A stretch of DNA of 5,269 nucleotides, taken from Enterovirga sp. (GTDB lineage Bacteria; Pseudomonadota; Alphaproteobacteria; Rhizobiales; Beijerinckiaceae). Positions 1 to 5,269 of this stretch are shown piece by piece (position 1 is the stretch's first letter; the number at the start of each line of letters is the position of its first letter). Position numbers and translations under genes: made by a program. The notes beneath the pieces were generated by a model. That model searched no databases, was not told where the DNA came from, and was given only the letters and a program-made list of their open reading frames with translations. The stretch lies in NCBI GenBank assembly GCA_028290385.1, contig JAQGJZ010000512.1, forward strand, positions 1-5,269. Direction: 5' to 3'.

Positions 1-133
1 CCGTGGTCGGTGCGCCGCCGCCGCATCCCGCGAGCACCAGGAGCGCCGAGGCAGCCGCGCCCGCGAGCGCGGCTCGGTTCGCCGCGCAGGGACGGGGCCG
101 GCGGCCTGGCCGGTTCATTCGCAGGTCGAGCAT
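1..133 (-). CDS. Partial lipoprotein (N-terminus only), probable ABC-type transport auxiliary lipoprotein of the MCE operon
   Basis: The first 44 codons of a minus-strand gene that leaves the window at base 1. The visible protein is a bacterial lipoprotein signal: a basic n-region (several Arg, residues 5-20), a hydrophobic Ala/Leu stretch (about 21-35), then the lipobox L34-A35-G36-C37 followed by a Gly/Pro/Thr-rich linker. Cys37 (bases 23-25) would be lipidated. The ATG at 133-131 lies 16 nt after the stop of the MCE gene, so it is the fourth gene of the operon. A second in-frame ATG at 118-116 (Met6) is also possible. Neither has a clear Shine-Dalgarno, so translation may be coupled. In many proteobacterial operons of the order permease, ATPase, MCE protein, the next gene is an outer-membrane lipoprotein of the ABC_trans_aux family (PF03886, PqiC-like). 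That function is inferred from position only, because the mature domain is outside the window. That this is a lipoprotein is much surer than the family. Confidence 0.8.
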   Translation of the reverse strand, partial: MLDLRMNRPGRRPRPCAANRAALAGAAASALLVLAGCGGGAPTT

Positions 134-149
134 GTTGGGAGGGTACGCT

Positions 150-1475
150 TTACTTGCTGCCATACTCGGGGAGGGATGGGCGCCCCCCGAAAATGATCGA
201 TTGCGGGTTGCGTTCCAAGTTCTGCGCCGCGCGCCCGACCGTATTAAGCGTCCGGCGTGCGTCCACGGCAACACCTTCGACCTGCCGCGAGCCGGAGCCC
301 GTGAAGCGTGTCACGCCCTGCGCGATCTCGGTCGCGCGGCGGCTGAGGTTGTCCGAGGCGGCGCCAAACTTGTCGGCAGCCTCCCGGATAGACGCGAAGG
401 TGCTCTTGCCCTCCTGCCCGGCGGCGGAGCCGAGGAAGTTCTCGGCCGCCTTCAGCACGCCGTCGATCCGGCCGGCGGCGGCGTCCAGCTTCGCGGTCAG
501 CGAACTGGCGTTGCGGATGGCGTTTTCCGTGTCGCGGGCCGAGTTGCCGAGCGCCGTGGCGAACCGGCTCGTGCCCTCGACGATGCCGTTGAGCTTCACG
601 GGATCGACCGCTGCCACGACCCGGCCGGCATCGGTGATCGTCTGCTGGAGGTGCGGCACCGCCTCGGCGAGGCCGCGCACCAGCGTGGAGGCATCCTGCA
701 TGATGGTGCCGATGCGCTGCCGGTTCTCGCCCACGGTCTGAAGGACGCCGTCCACGTTCTCGACGATGCGGGCCACCCGCTGCCGGTCCACGGAGCGGAT
801 CAGCGCGGTCGTGTCGTCCGTCAGCGTCTCCAGCTTGCCGGCGAGCGGCCCGATGCGCTCGGCCGCGGAGCCGATGGAGGCGAGCGCCCGCTCGATCTGC
901 GGCGCGTTCTGGTTGAGCGCGTGCGAGAAGCTCTCGACGTTCTGAACCGTCTTGTTGATGCTGTCCCGGTTGGAGGCCACGATCGAGTTCAGGCTCTCGA
1001 TGAGCACGTTCGCGCGCTCGGCCGTGCCCTTCGCGGTCTCGATAATCGAGCCGAGGCCGCCGCGCTCCGCCACGATCGTGGGGAGGTCCTCGTTCGGCCG
1101 CGGCTGGATCGGCCCTGCTCCGGGGCTGCCGCCCGTCAGCGCGATGACCGCCGCGCCCGACAGGAGGGCGACGTCGAGATTGGCCTTAGTGTCGGCCTTC
1201 ACGGGCGTATCGGGTTGGACCTCGATGCGGGCGAAGGCCTGCTGCGGCTTATCCGCCTCGAAGTAGACGTCGGTGACATCGCCGACCCGGATGCCGTTGA
1301 ACAGCACTGGCGCGCCCTTCGACAGGCCCGCGACCGAGCCGGCAAACTCGACCTTGAAGGCCGCGCGGCGCCCGCCCGTCTCGCCGCCCGAGAACCAGTA
1401 GACGAAGCCGAAACCGGCGACGATCACGGCCAGCGTGAAGACGCCGATGATCGCGTAATTGGCGCGCGTTTCCAT
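150..1475 (-). CDS. MlaD-family MCE-domain protein of lipid ABC transporter
   Basis: Substrate-binding/tunnel subunit of an Mla-like lipid transporter, anchored in the inner membrane and projecting into the periplasm. It has 441 residues. A single N-terminal membrane helix (about 7-28) is followed by one MCE domain (about 38-122), with the typical G-x-R-V-G-D-V segment (61-67) and the hydrophobic pore-loop region LLSGAAVIALTGG (104-116). Residues from about 140 to 420 are helical, rich in Ala, Asn and Ser, and show a degenerate repeat of about 61 residues. The C-terminus (residues 421-438, from ERNPQSIIFGG to PEYG) has the short conserved-looking tail I associate with this type. MlaD of E. 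coli is about 183 residues, so this is the long-tailed form. MCE proteins form hexamers, and the tail could extend the tunnel toward the outer membrane (inference). The ATG at 1475 is 9 nt after the ATPase stop, with a weak GAAAG-type ribosome site overlapping that stop. Confidence 0.95.
   Translation of the reverse strand: METRANYAIIGVFTLAVIVAGFGFVYWFSGGETGGRRAAFKVEFAGSVAGLSKGAPVLFNGIRVGDVTDVYFEADKPQQAFARIEVQPDTPVKADTKANLDVALLSGAAVIALTGGSPGAGPIQPRPNEDLPTIVAERGGLGSIIETAKGTAERANVLIESLNSIVASNRDSINKTVQNVESFSHALNQNAPQIERALASIGSAAERIGPLAGKLETLTDDTTALIRSVDRQRVARIVENVDGVLQTVGENRQRIGTIMQDASTLVRGLAEAVPHLQQTITDAGRVVAAVDPVKLNGIVEGTSRFATALGNSARDTENAIRNASSLTAKLDAAAGRIDGVLKAAENFLGSAAGQEGKSTFASIREAADKFGAASDNLSRRATEIAQGVTRFTGSGSRQVEGVAVDARRTLNTVGRAAQNLERNPQSIIFGGRPSLPEYGSK
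306..974 (-). repeat. Degenerate ~61-residue protein repeat in the MCE helical tail
   Basis: Within the MCE protein, residues about 168-390 align with themselves at a shift of 61. Columns include T176/I237/I298, V177/V238/V299, Q178/E239/E300, F183/V244/F305 and L187/V248/L309. N179/N240, N190/N251 and I194/I255 match in the first two units, and a V-D pair recurs at 229-230 and 290-291. A weaker fourth unit starts near I363, at a spacing of 65. The repeat is at protein level only, with no obvious DNA-level identity. The units were found by eye, so their borders are approximate. Confidence 0.5.
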
Positions 1476-1484
1476 GTATCGCTT

Positions 1485-2285
1485 TCACTGACCCGCGACT
1501 GCGCGAGCGCGCTTGCCGTGGAAATAAGCCCGGACCCAGGGATGATCGGATGCGAGCATGTCTTCGATGGGGCCCTCGGCGATGATCCGGCCTTCCCCGA
1601 GCGCCGCGATGCGGTCGCAGACGGTATAAAGGCTGTCGAGATCGTGGGTGACCATGAACACGGTCAGGCCGAGCGTGCGCTGGAGCGTGGCGATGAGGTC
1701 GTCGAACTCGCCCGCGCCGATCGGATCGAGGCCCGAGGTCGGCTCGTCGAGGAACAGGATCTCCGGGTCAAGGGCCAGCGACCGTGCCAGGGACGCGCGC
1801 TTGATCATACCGCCCGACAGTTCCGAGGGGAGCTTGTCGGCGGCATCCGGCTTCAGGCCCACCATCTCGATCTTGAGCATGGCGAGTTCATCGAGCAGGC
1901 GCTCCGAGAGGCCCAGGTATTCGCGCATCGGCACCTGGACGTTCTGCCGGACGGTCAGCGCTGAGAAGAGTGCACCCTGCTGGAACAGCACGCCCCAGCG
2001 CCGCTCGACGGCGCGCCGCGAGCTGCCCGAGACAGCATCCAGATCCTCGCCGAACACCTCGATGCTGCCGGCCCGCTTGGGCACGAGGCCGAGGATCGCC
2101 CGCGTCAGCACGGACTTGCCCTGGCCGGACGGTCCGACAAACCCGAGGATCTCGCCGCGGTAGACGTCCAGTCCGAGCCCGTCGAGCACGAGCCGTTCCC
2201 CGAAGCCGACCTTGAGGTCGCGGACGCGGATGACCGCCTCGCGATGGCGGTCCCGGTGGGGACGGTCGGAGAGCGTCTGAAGCAT
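1485..2285 (-). CDS. MlaF-family ABC transporter ATP-binding protein
   Basis: Cytoplasmic ATPase that powers the lipid transporter, working with the permease encoded just upstream. It has 266 residues, the usual size for MlaF. All nucleotide-binding motifs are intact: Walker A GPSGQGKS (51-58), Q-loop LFQQGALF (100-107), signature LSGGM (156-160) followed by IKRASLARSLAL, Walker B ILFLDE (176-181), D-loop SGLD (184-187) and the switch His214. The Q-loop wording and the Met after LSGG are typical of the Mla/Mkl group rather than of sugar or amino-acid importers. The ATG at 2285 is the only usable start before the domain. It lies 2 nt after the permease stop and has no Shine-Dalgarno, so translation is probably coupled. 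The first 17 residues are a His/Arg-rich extension of no known role. Confidence 0.96.
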   Translation of the reverse strand: MLQTLSDRPHRDRHREAVIRVRDLKVGFGERLVLDGLGLDVYRGEILGFVGPSGQGKSVLTRAILGLVPKRAGSIEVFGEDLDAVSGSSRRAVERRWGVLFQQGALFSALTVRQNVQVPMREYLGLSERLLDELAMLKIEMVGLKPDAADKLPSELSGGMIKRASLARSLALDPEILFLDEPTSGLDPIGAGEFDDLIATLQRTLGLTVFMVTHDLDSLYTVCDRIAALGEGRIIAEGPIEDMLASDHPWVRAYFHGKRARAVAGQ

Positions 2286-2287
2286 GT

Positions 2288-3436
2288 CTAGTAATTGATA
2301 GCCGCGAAGAACACGGCGAAGAACCCGTCGAGCACGATCACCATGAAGATCGCTTTCACGACGGACGCCGTGACGTGCCGGCCGAGCGACTCGGCGGAGC
2401 CCTCGACGGCGATGCCTTCGATCGATGCGATCACGCCGATCACCAGCGCCATGAACGGGGCTTTGATAAGGCCGACCATGAAGGTGTTCAGGCTGATGGT
2501 GGATTTCAGCCGGGCGAGGAAAGCATCCGGCGGAATGTCGCCGTAGATCCAGGCGACGAGACCTCCCCCGACCAGCGCCGCGATCGAGGACAGGAAGGTC
2601 AGGAGCGGCAGGCCGATGACGAGCGCCAGCACGCGCGGGACGATCAGCACCTCGATCGGATCGAGGCCCATGACCCGCAGGGCATCGATCTCCTCCCGCA
2701 TCTTCATGGAGCCGATCTCGGCCGTGAAGGCGGATCCGGAGCGGCCGGCCACCATGATGGAGGTGAGCAGAACGCCGAGCTCGCGCAGGATCAGGATCCC
2801 GACGAGGTTCACGACAAAGGTCTGCGCCCCGAAGCGCTGCAACTGGAAGAGGCCCTGCTGGGCGACGATGCAGCCGACCAGGAACGAGATCAGGACGACG
2901 ATGGGCACGCCCCGGAAGGCGACCTGCTCGAGCTGGTTGATCAAGGCAGGGAGGCGGAATCGGCTCGGGACGAGGATCACGCGGATCAGCGCCGTCACGA
3001 TCTCGCCGAGAAGCGAGATGCCCTGCATGAAATCCCGGCCGGCGAAGACCATCGCCTCGCCGATATCGGCGAACACGTCCGTGAGCCGCGTCGCGCGCTT
3101 CGGCGCCTCGGGCTGGAAGCCCCGATAGGCGACCTCGTTCAAGAGGATGTGGTGCTCCGGCCGGGCGCCGACGAAATCGGCCGCGATCCCGCGCGCCCCG
3201 AGGTCGTGGCGGGTGCGGTCGAGCACCCAGGCGCCCAGCGTGTCCAGCCGTTCGATCCCGGACAGGTCGATGAGGGCCCGACCCTCCCGCTCGGCGGCGC
3301 CGAGCAGTTCGTTGATCTCGTGTTCGACCTGGGCCGAATGCTCGACCGACCAGCTGCCGACGAGCGTCGCCCGCAGTTCCCCGCCGGACCCGTCGAACTC
3401 CGCTCGCGGCTCGTTCGCTGCCGTTTCCTGCCGCAA
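2288..3436 (-). CDS. MlaE-family lipid ABC transporter permease with N-terminal STAS domain
   Basis: Inner-membrane permease of the Mla-like transporter, 382 residues from the start chosen here. Residues about 15-112 form a STAS domain (core ALIDLSGIERLDTLGAWVL, 54-72), equivalent to the separate MlaB protein of E. coli. Residues about 130-382 are the MlaE/permease domain. Hydrophobic segments lie near 178-193, 208-231, 263-300, 316-339 and 359-380. The family's conserved cytoplasmic segment is at 231-259 (GRSGSAFTAEIGSMKMREE, then ALRVMGLDP). Start choice: no ATG exists before the domains. The TTG at 3436 has AAGGGA 9 nt upstream. The longer frame from TTG 3493 (401 residues) has no ribosome site, would leave only 20 nt to the divergent gene, and its extra 19 codons include AGG, CTA, TCA and GGA, which are unusual here. 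The stop at 2288 is 2 nt before the ATPase ATG. Function is certain at family level; the start is not. Confidence 0.93.
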   Translation of the reverse strand: MRQETAANEPRAEFDGSGGELRATLVGSWSVEHSAQVEHEINELLGAAEREGRALIDLSGIERLDTLGAWVLDRTRHDLGARGIAADFVGARPEHHILLNEVAYRGFQPEAPKRATRLTDVFADIGEAMVFAGRDFMQGISLLGEIVTALIRVILVPSRFRLPALINQLEQVAFRGVPIVVLISFLVGCIVAQQGLFQLQRFGAQTFVVNLVGILILRELGVLLTSIMVAGRSGSAFTAEIGSMKMREEIDALRVMGLDPIEVLIVPRVLALVIGLPLLTFLSSIAALVGGGLVAWIYGDIPPDAFLARLKSTISLNTFMVGLIKAPFMALVIGVIASIEGIAVEGSAESLGRHVTASVVKAIFMVIVLDGFFAVFFAAINY

Positions 3437-3445
3437 AGCGGTGCG

Positions 3446-3451
3446 TCCCTT
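3446..3451 (-). promoter_or_regulatory. Probable ribosome binding site of the permease
   Basis: On the minus strand this reads AAGGGA, 9 nt before the TTG at 3436. It is a modest Shine-Dalgarno, but the alternative TTG at 3493 has none, so it favours the shorter permease. Confidence 0.4.
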
Positions 3452-3452
3452 G

Positions 3453-3464
3453 GCACGTTCGTGC
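3453..3464. repeat. Perfect inverted repeat GCACG-TT-CGTGC, possible operator
   Basis: Five-base perfect arms around a 2-nt centre, overlapping the -35-like TTGGCA. The size suits a small dimeric regulator site. Short arms in GC-rich DNA can arise by chance, so an operator role is only a suggestion. Confidence 0.25.
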
Positions 3465-3468
3465 GACG

Positions 3469-3489
3469 GTGATAGCGCGCCCCTATCGC
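3469..3489. repeat. Inverted repeat GTGATAG-N7-CTATCGC, possible operator
   Basis: The arms GATAG (3471-3475) and CTATC (3483-3487) are perfect. The outer positions add one G-T and one G-C match, giving 7-nt arms around a 7-nt spacer. Its centre is about 20.5 bp from that of the neighbouring dyad, close to two helical turns. These A/T-containing arms stand out from the surrounding GC-rich DNA. Role unproven. Confidence 0.25.
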
Positions 3490-3504
3490 GCAAGTCGAGC
3501 GCGC

Positions 3505-3510
3505 GGAGGT
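3505..3510 (+). promoter_or_regulatory. Ribosome binding site of the dipeptide epimerase
   Basis: GGAGGT, a near-perfect Shine-Dalgarno, with 4 nt between GGAGG and the ATG at 3514. It fixes the start at 3514 and argues against the longer reading from the GTG at 3469. Confidence 0.75.
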
Positions 3511-3513
3511 CAC

Positions 3514-4500
3514 ATGCGCCGCGAGTTGAAGGTCGAGGTCGAGCGCTTCCCGGTTGCCGGCCGTTTCACGATCGCGCGAGGCTCGCGGACGGAGATCGTC
3601 GTGGTCACCGCCACGATCGGCGAGGGCGGCGCGCGGGGCCGCGGCGAATGCGTGCCCTATGCGCGTTACGGCGAAACCGTGGAGAGCGTCTCCGGCCTGA
3701 TCGAGAGCCTGCGCGAGCCGATCGAAGCCGGCCTCAGCCGGACCGCCCTGCAGGAGGCGCTGCCGGCCGGTGCGGCCCGCAACGCGCTGGATTGTGCGCT
3801 GTGGGACCTCGAAGCGAAGCTCACCGGGGTGCCCGCGCACGTGGCGGCCGGGATCGACCGGCTCGCTCCCGTCACGACGGCCTACACGATCAGCCTGGAT
3901 ACGCCCGAGGCCATGGCCGAGGCGACCGCTCGCGCGGCGTTCCGCCCGATTCTCAAGATCAAGCTCGGGGCCCCCGACGGCGACCTGGAGCGCATCGCGG
4001 CCGTTCGGGCGGCCGCGCCGGACGCGACCCTGATCGCGGATGCCAACGAGGGCTGGACGGAGGCGAACCTCGCGGACCACCTCGCCGCCTGCGCGGCGGC
4101 TGGGTTCGCGCTGATCGAGCAGCCGGTCCCGGCCGATCGCGACGCGATCCTGACCGGGCGGCCGCGGGACGTGATGATCTGCGCGGACGAAAGCTTGCAC
4201 GACCGCCACGGCCTCCCGGGGCTCGTCGGCCGCTACGACGCGATCAACATAAAGCTCGACAAGGCAGGCGGGCTGACGGAGGCGCTGGCGCTGGCGGACG
4301 AAGCGCAGCGGCTCGGCTTTTCCATCATGATCGGCTGCATGCTCGGCACCTCGCTCGCGATGGCGCCCGGCATGCTGATCGCCCCGAAGGCGCGTTTCGT
4401 CGATCTCGACGGCCCGCTGCTGCTCGCGAGCGAACGCCAGAACGGCCTGCGCTACGACGGCAGCACGGTTTATCCCCCGGCCTCTTCGCTGTGGGGCTGA
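3514..4500 (+). CDS. Dipeptide epimerase, enolase superfamily (L-Ala-D/L-Glu epimerase type; DgcA-like naming possible)
   Basis: Cytoplasmic enzyme that inverts the alpha-carbon of the Glu residue in L-Ala-D/L-Glu, letting murein peptides be recycled or used as nutrient. It has 328 residues, close to E. coli YcjG (about 321). The capping domain carries ARGSR (21-25) and GECVPYARYGE (44-54). LPAGAARNALDCALWDLE (83-100) leads into the barrel. Catalytic and metal residues are complete: K148-I-K150, D176 (in IADANEGW), E202 (IEQP), D225 (CADES) and K247 (NIKLDK). GCMLGTS (274-280) and D297-L-D299 follow. The Asp-x-Asp pair is what binds the free amino group of the dipeptide in characterised L-Ala-Glu epimerases, so it supports that substrate. 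Some alphaproteobacterial relatives are named DgcA (N-acetyl-D-glutamate racemase) and sit beside DgcN; no DgcN-like gene is visible here. The gene is divergent from the lipid-transport operon. Family assignment is firm, the exact substrate less so. Confidence 0.93.
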   Translation: MRRELKVEVERFPVAGRFTIARGSRTEIVVVTATIGEGGARGRGECVPYARYGETVESVSGLIESLREPIEAGLSRTALQEALPAGAARNALDCALWDLEAKLTGVPAHVAAGIDRLAPVTTAYTISLDTPEAMAEATARAAFRPILKIKLGAPDGDLERIAAVRAAAPDATLIADANEGWTEANLADHLAACAAAGFALIEQPVPADRDAILTGRPRDVMICADESLHDRHGLPGLVGRYDAINIKLDKAGGLTEALALADEAQRLGFSIMIGCMLGTSLAMAPGMLIAPKARFVDLDGPLLLASERQNGLRYDGSTVYPPASSLWG

Positions 4501-4517
4501 GCCCGGGCGGCGGGGGG

Positions 4518-4579
4518 ATGGCGTCGCCGCTTCGCCCTGCCCTATGACGTCCAGGCAAGCCGGATGCCCAGACGGATGA
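4518..4579 (+). other. Chain of two tiny overlapping ORFs leading into the CheZ-like gene
   Basis: ATG 4518 opens a 9-codon ORF ending in TGA 4545-4547. This overlaps ATG 4544 as ATGA, which opens an 11-codon ORF ending in TGA 4577-4579. That in turn overlaps ATG 4576, an in-frame start of the downstream gene. Two successive ATGA junctions could couple translation. Ribosome sites are poor (a G-run abuts ATG 4518), so this may be chance. Nothing else is seen in the 63-nt gap after the epimerase. Confidence 0.15.
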
Positions 4580-5269
4580 CGGACACTCGTTCACCGCCAC
4601 CAGTCGACGCGCGCGACTTCGACGCGATCGAGGCGGCCGTGATGGAAACCGAGCGCGGCCGCTGGTTTCTGGCCGAATTCGCCAAGCGCAACCGTCTCGG
4701 CGAGACGCGCCTCCTGCTCGATGCCATCACCCGGCTCGAACAGAATGTCGGCAGCCCGCCGCCGAGCGGCGACCAGGACGGCCTCCGGGCTGCCTTCGCG
4801 GCCCTGGCCGAGCAGCTCGCGGCCGCGGGTGCGGAGCTCGGAACGAGCGGGGATCTCCCGGCGGCGTTCGACGGTTTCGTGCAATCCGCCGGCAGGATGG
4901 AGGGGGCGGGCGCCGACATCCATGACGCCGCCGAACGTGTCAGCGAGATCGCCTGGCGGCTGCGCGAGGCCGGCGTGAGCCCGACCCTGTGCGGCGACCT
5001 GGAGACTGCGGCGGCGGACATCTCGACCGCCTGCGCCTTCACGGCCCTGACCGCCCGCCGCGCCGGGGCGCTGGCCAAGGCGCTCGGCGAAGTCGGGCGC
5101 GTTCTCGATTCGCTGCCACCGGCGCTTCGGCCCACCACGCGGCCGGCACCAGCCGCCCCAACGCCCGCCCCGGCGACCGCGCCCTCCCCGACTCCGGCTC
5201 CCGCCCTGCGCGAAACAGCCCGGCCCGTGCGTGCGTCCGTGCAGGCCGCGGCCGCGCCGGCAAGGGCCG
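4564..5269 (+). CDS. Partial CheZ-like protein with altered catalytic positions (3' end outside window)
   Basis: Open from ATG 4564 to the window end (235 codons, no stop). Residues 20-60 (AIEAAVMETERGRWFLAEFA, then KRNR and LLDAITRLE) match an N-terminal motif I recall from alphaproteobacterial proteins annotated as CheZ-type phosphatases. Residues 65-120 are an Ala-rich linker with helices. Residues 122-180 (AAERVSEIAWRLREAGVSP, then LC, then ISTACAF) resemble the CheZ helical hairpin. CheZ dephosphorylates CheY-P through an Asp and a Gln in a segment like FQDLTGQ. Here the segment reads FTALTAR (159-165), so Asp is Ala161 and Gln is Arg165, which predicts loss of phosphatase activity. From about residue 185 the chain is a Pro/Ala/Thr-rich, probably disordered tail. 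ATG 4576 (Met5) is an alternative start; neither has a strong ribosome site. The family call is from memory of motifs; the altered residues are read directly. The protein could have a scaffold or binding role. Confidence 0.7.
   Translation, partial: MPRRMTDTRSPPPVDARDFDAIEAAVMETERGRWFLAEFAKRNRLGETRLLLDAITRLEQNVGSPPPSGDQDGLRAAFAALAEQLAAAGAELGTSGDLPAAFDGFVQSAGRMEGAGADIHDAAERVSEIAWRLREAGVSPTLCGDLETAAADISTACAFTALTARRAGALAKALGEVGRVLDSLPPALRPTTRPAPAAPTPAPATAPSPTPAPALRETARPVRASVQAAAAPARA

Larger units (their letters stand above)
3437..3513. promoter_or_regulatory. Divergent intergenic region between the lipid-transport operon and the epimerase
   Basis: These 77 nt must hold, or overlap, the promoters of both transcription units if the permease starts at TTG 3436. 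A TTGGCA at 3450-3455 resembles a -35 box for the rightward gene, but the following GATAGC at 3471 is only a weak -10 at a 15-nt spacing. No convincing leftward promoter is seen. Two small inverted repeats lie inside and are listed separately. Confidence 0.4.

Noticed and set aside
134..149. CCCTCCC-like run just before the lipoprotein start (minus strand) as a regulatory element
   Set aside because: It resembles the anti-Shine-Dalgarno sequence rather than a ribosome site, and is short enough to be chance.
3..1964. 653-codon open frame on the plus strand
   Set aside because: It lies antisense to the MCE and ATPase genes. The protein is low-complexity, rich in Arg, Asp, Gly and Ala, and has no motif. 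Long antisense frames are expected in GC-rich coding DNA.
2375..3472. 365-codon open frame on the plus strand opposite the permease
   Set aside because: Charged, repetitive shadow translation (many Asp, Gln, Arg) against a clear membrane permease on the other strand.
4494..4504. Small hairpin GGGC-TGA-GCCC at the epimerase stop codon as a terminator
   Set aside because: Only a 4-bp stem and no T-tract after it. Nearby G-runs give only imperfect stems.
3147..4547. 466-codon plus-strand frame and 356-codon minus-strand frame (3139-4209) over the epimerase
   Set aside because: Both are Arg/Pro/Gly-rich shadows of the epimerase or permease, which have complete active-site or family motifs. Only the last 9 codons of the plus frame are discussed, as a mini-ORF.
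4542..5138. 198-codon minus-strand frame opposite the CheZ-like gene
   Set aside because: Ser/Arg/Ala-rich shadow with no ribosome site or motif. The plus strand carries a recognisable protein.
5125..5269. Pro/Ala-rich end of the window as a DNA repeat or sequencing artefact
   Set aside because: Codons vary and the frame stays open. It reads as an ordinary low-complexity protein linker.

Overview
The window is GC-rich (by eye about two thirds G+C), with codons ending mostly in G or C. Its proteins look alphaproteobacterial. The CheZ-type N-terminal motif, the dipeptide epimerase and the style of the MCE operon all suggest the order Hyphomicrobiales, with a Methylobacterium-like organism my best guess. 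This rests on recognising protein families, not on a search.

Left part (1-3436, minus strand): a tightly packed four-gene operon, transcribed right to left, for an Mla-type (MCE) phospholipid/lipid ABC transporter of the cell envelope. The order is a permease with a fused N-terminal STAS domain (MlaB+MlaE-like), an ATPase (MlaF-like), a membrane-anchored MCE substrate-binding protein with a long helical tail (MlaD-like), and the start of a lipoprotein that runs off the window (probably the ABC_trans_aux/PqiC-type partner). Gaps between genes are 2, 9 and 16 nt. No MlaC-like periplasmic shuttle is seen in the window.

Middle (3437-3513): a short divergent intergenic region with two small inverted repeats and a good Shine-Dalgarno for the rightward gene.

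Right part (3514-5269, plus strand): an enolase-superfamily dipeptide epimerase (L-Ala-D/L-Glu epimerase type) with a complete set of active-site residues. A 63-nt gap follows, then the first 235 codons of a protein that resembles the alphaproteobacterial CheZ-like family. The positions where CheZ carries its catalytic Asp and Gln are Ala and Arg here.

How they fit: the minus-strand genes probably build one machine moving lipids between inner and outer membrane. The epimerase processes murein-type peptides, so both sides of the divergent region may serve envelope upkeep. The CheZ-like gene has no evident link to the others. The most notable points are the degenerate CheZ-like active site and a degenerate repeat of about 61 residues in the MCE tail. 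I found no RNA genes, mobile elements, CRISPR arrays or convincing intrinsic terminators.
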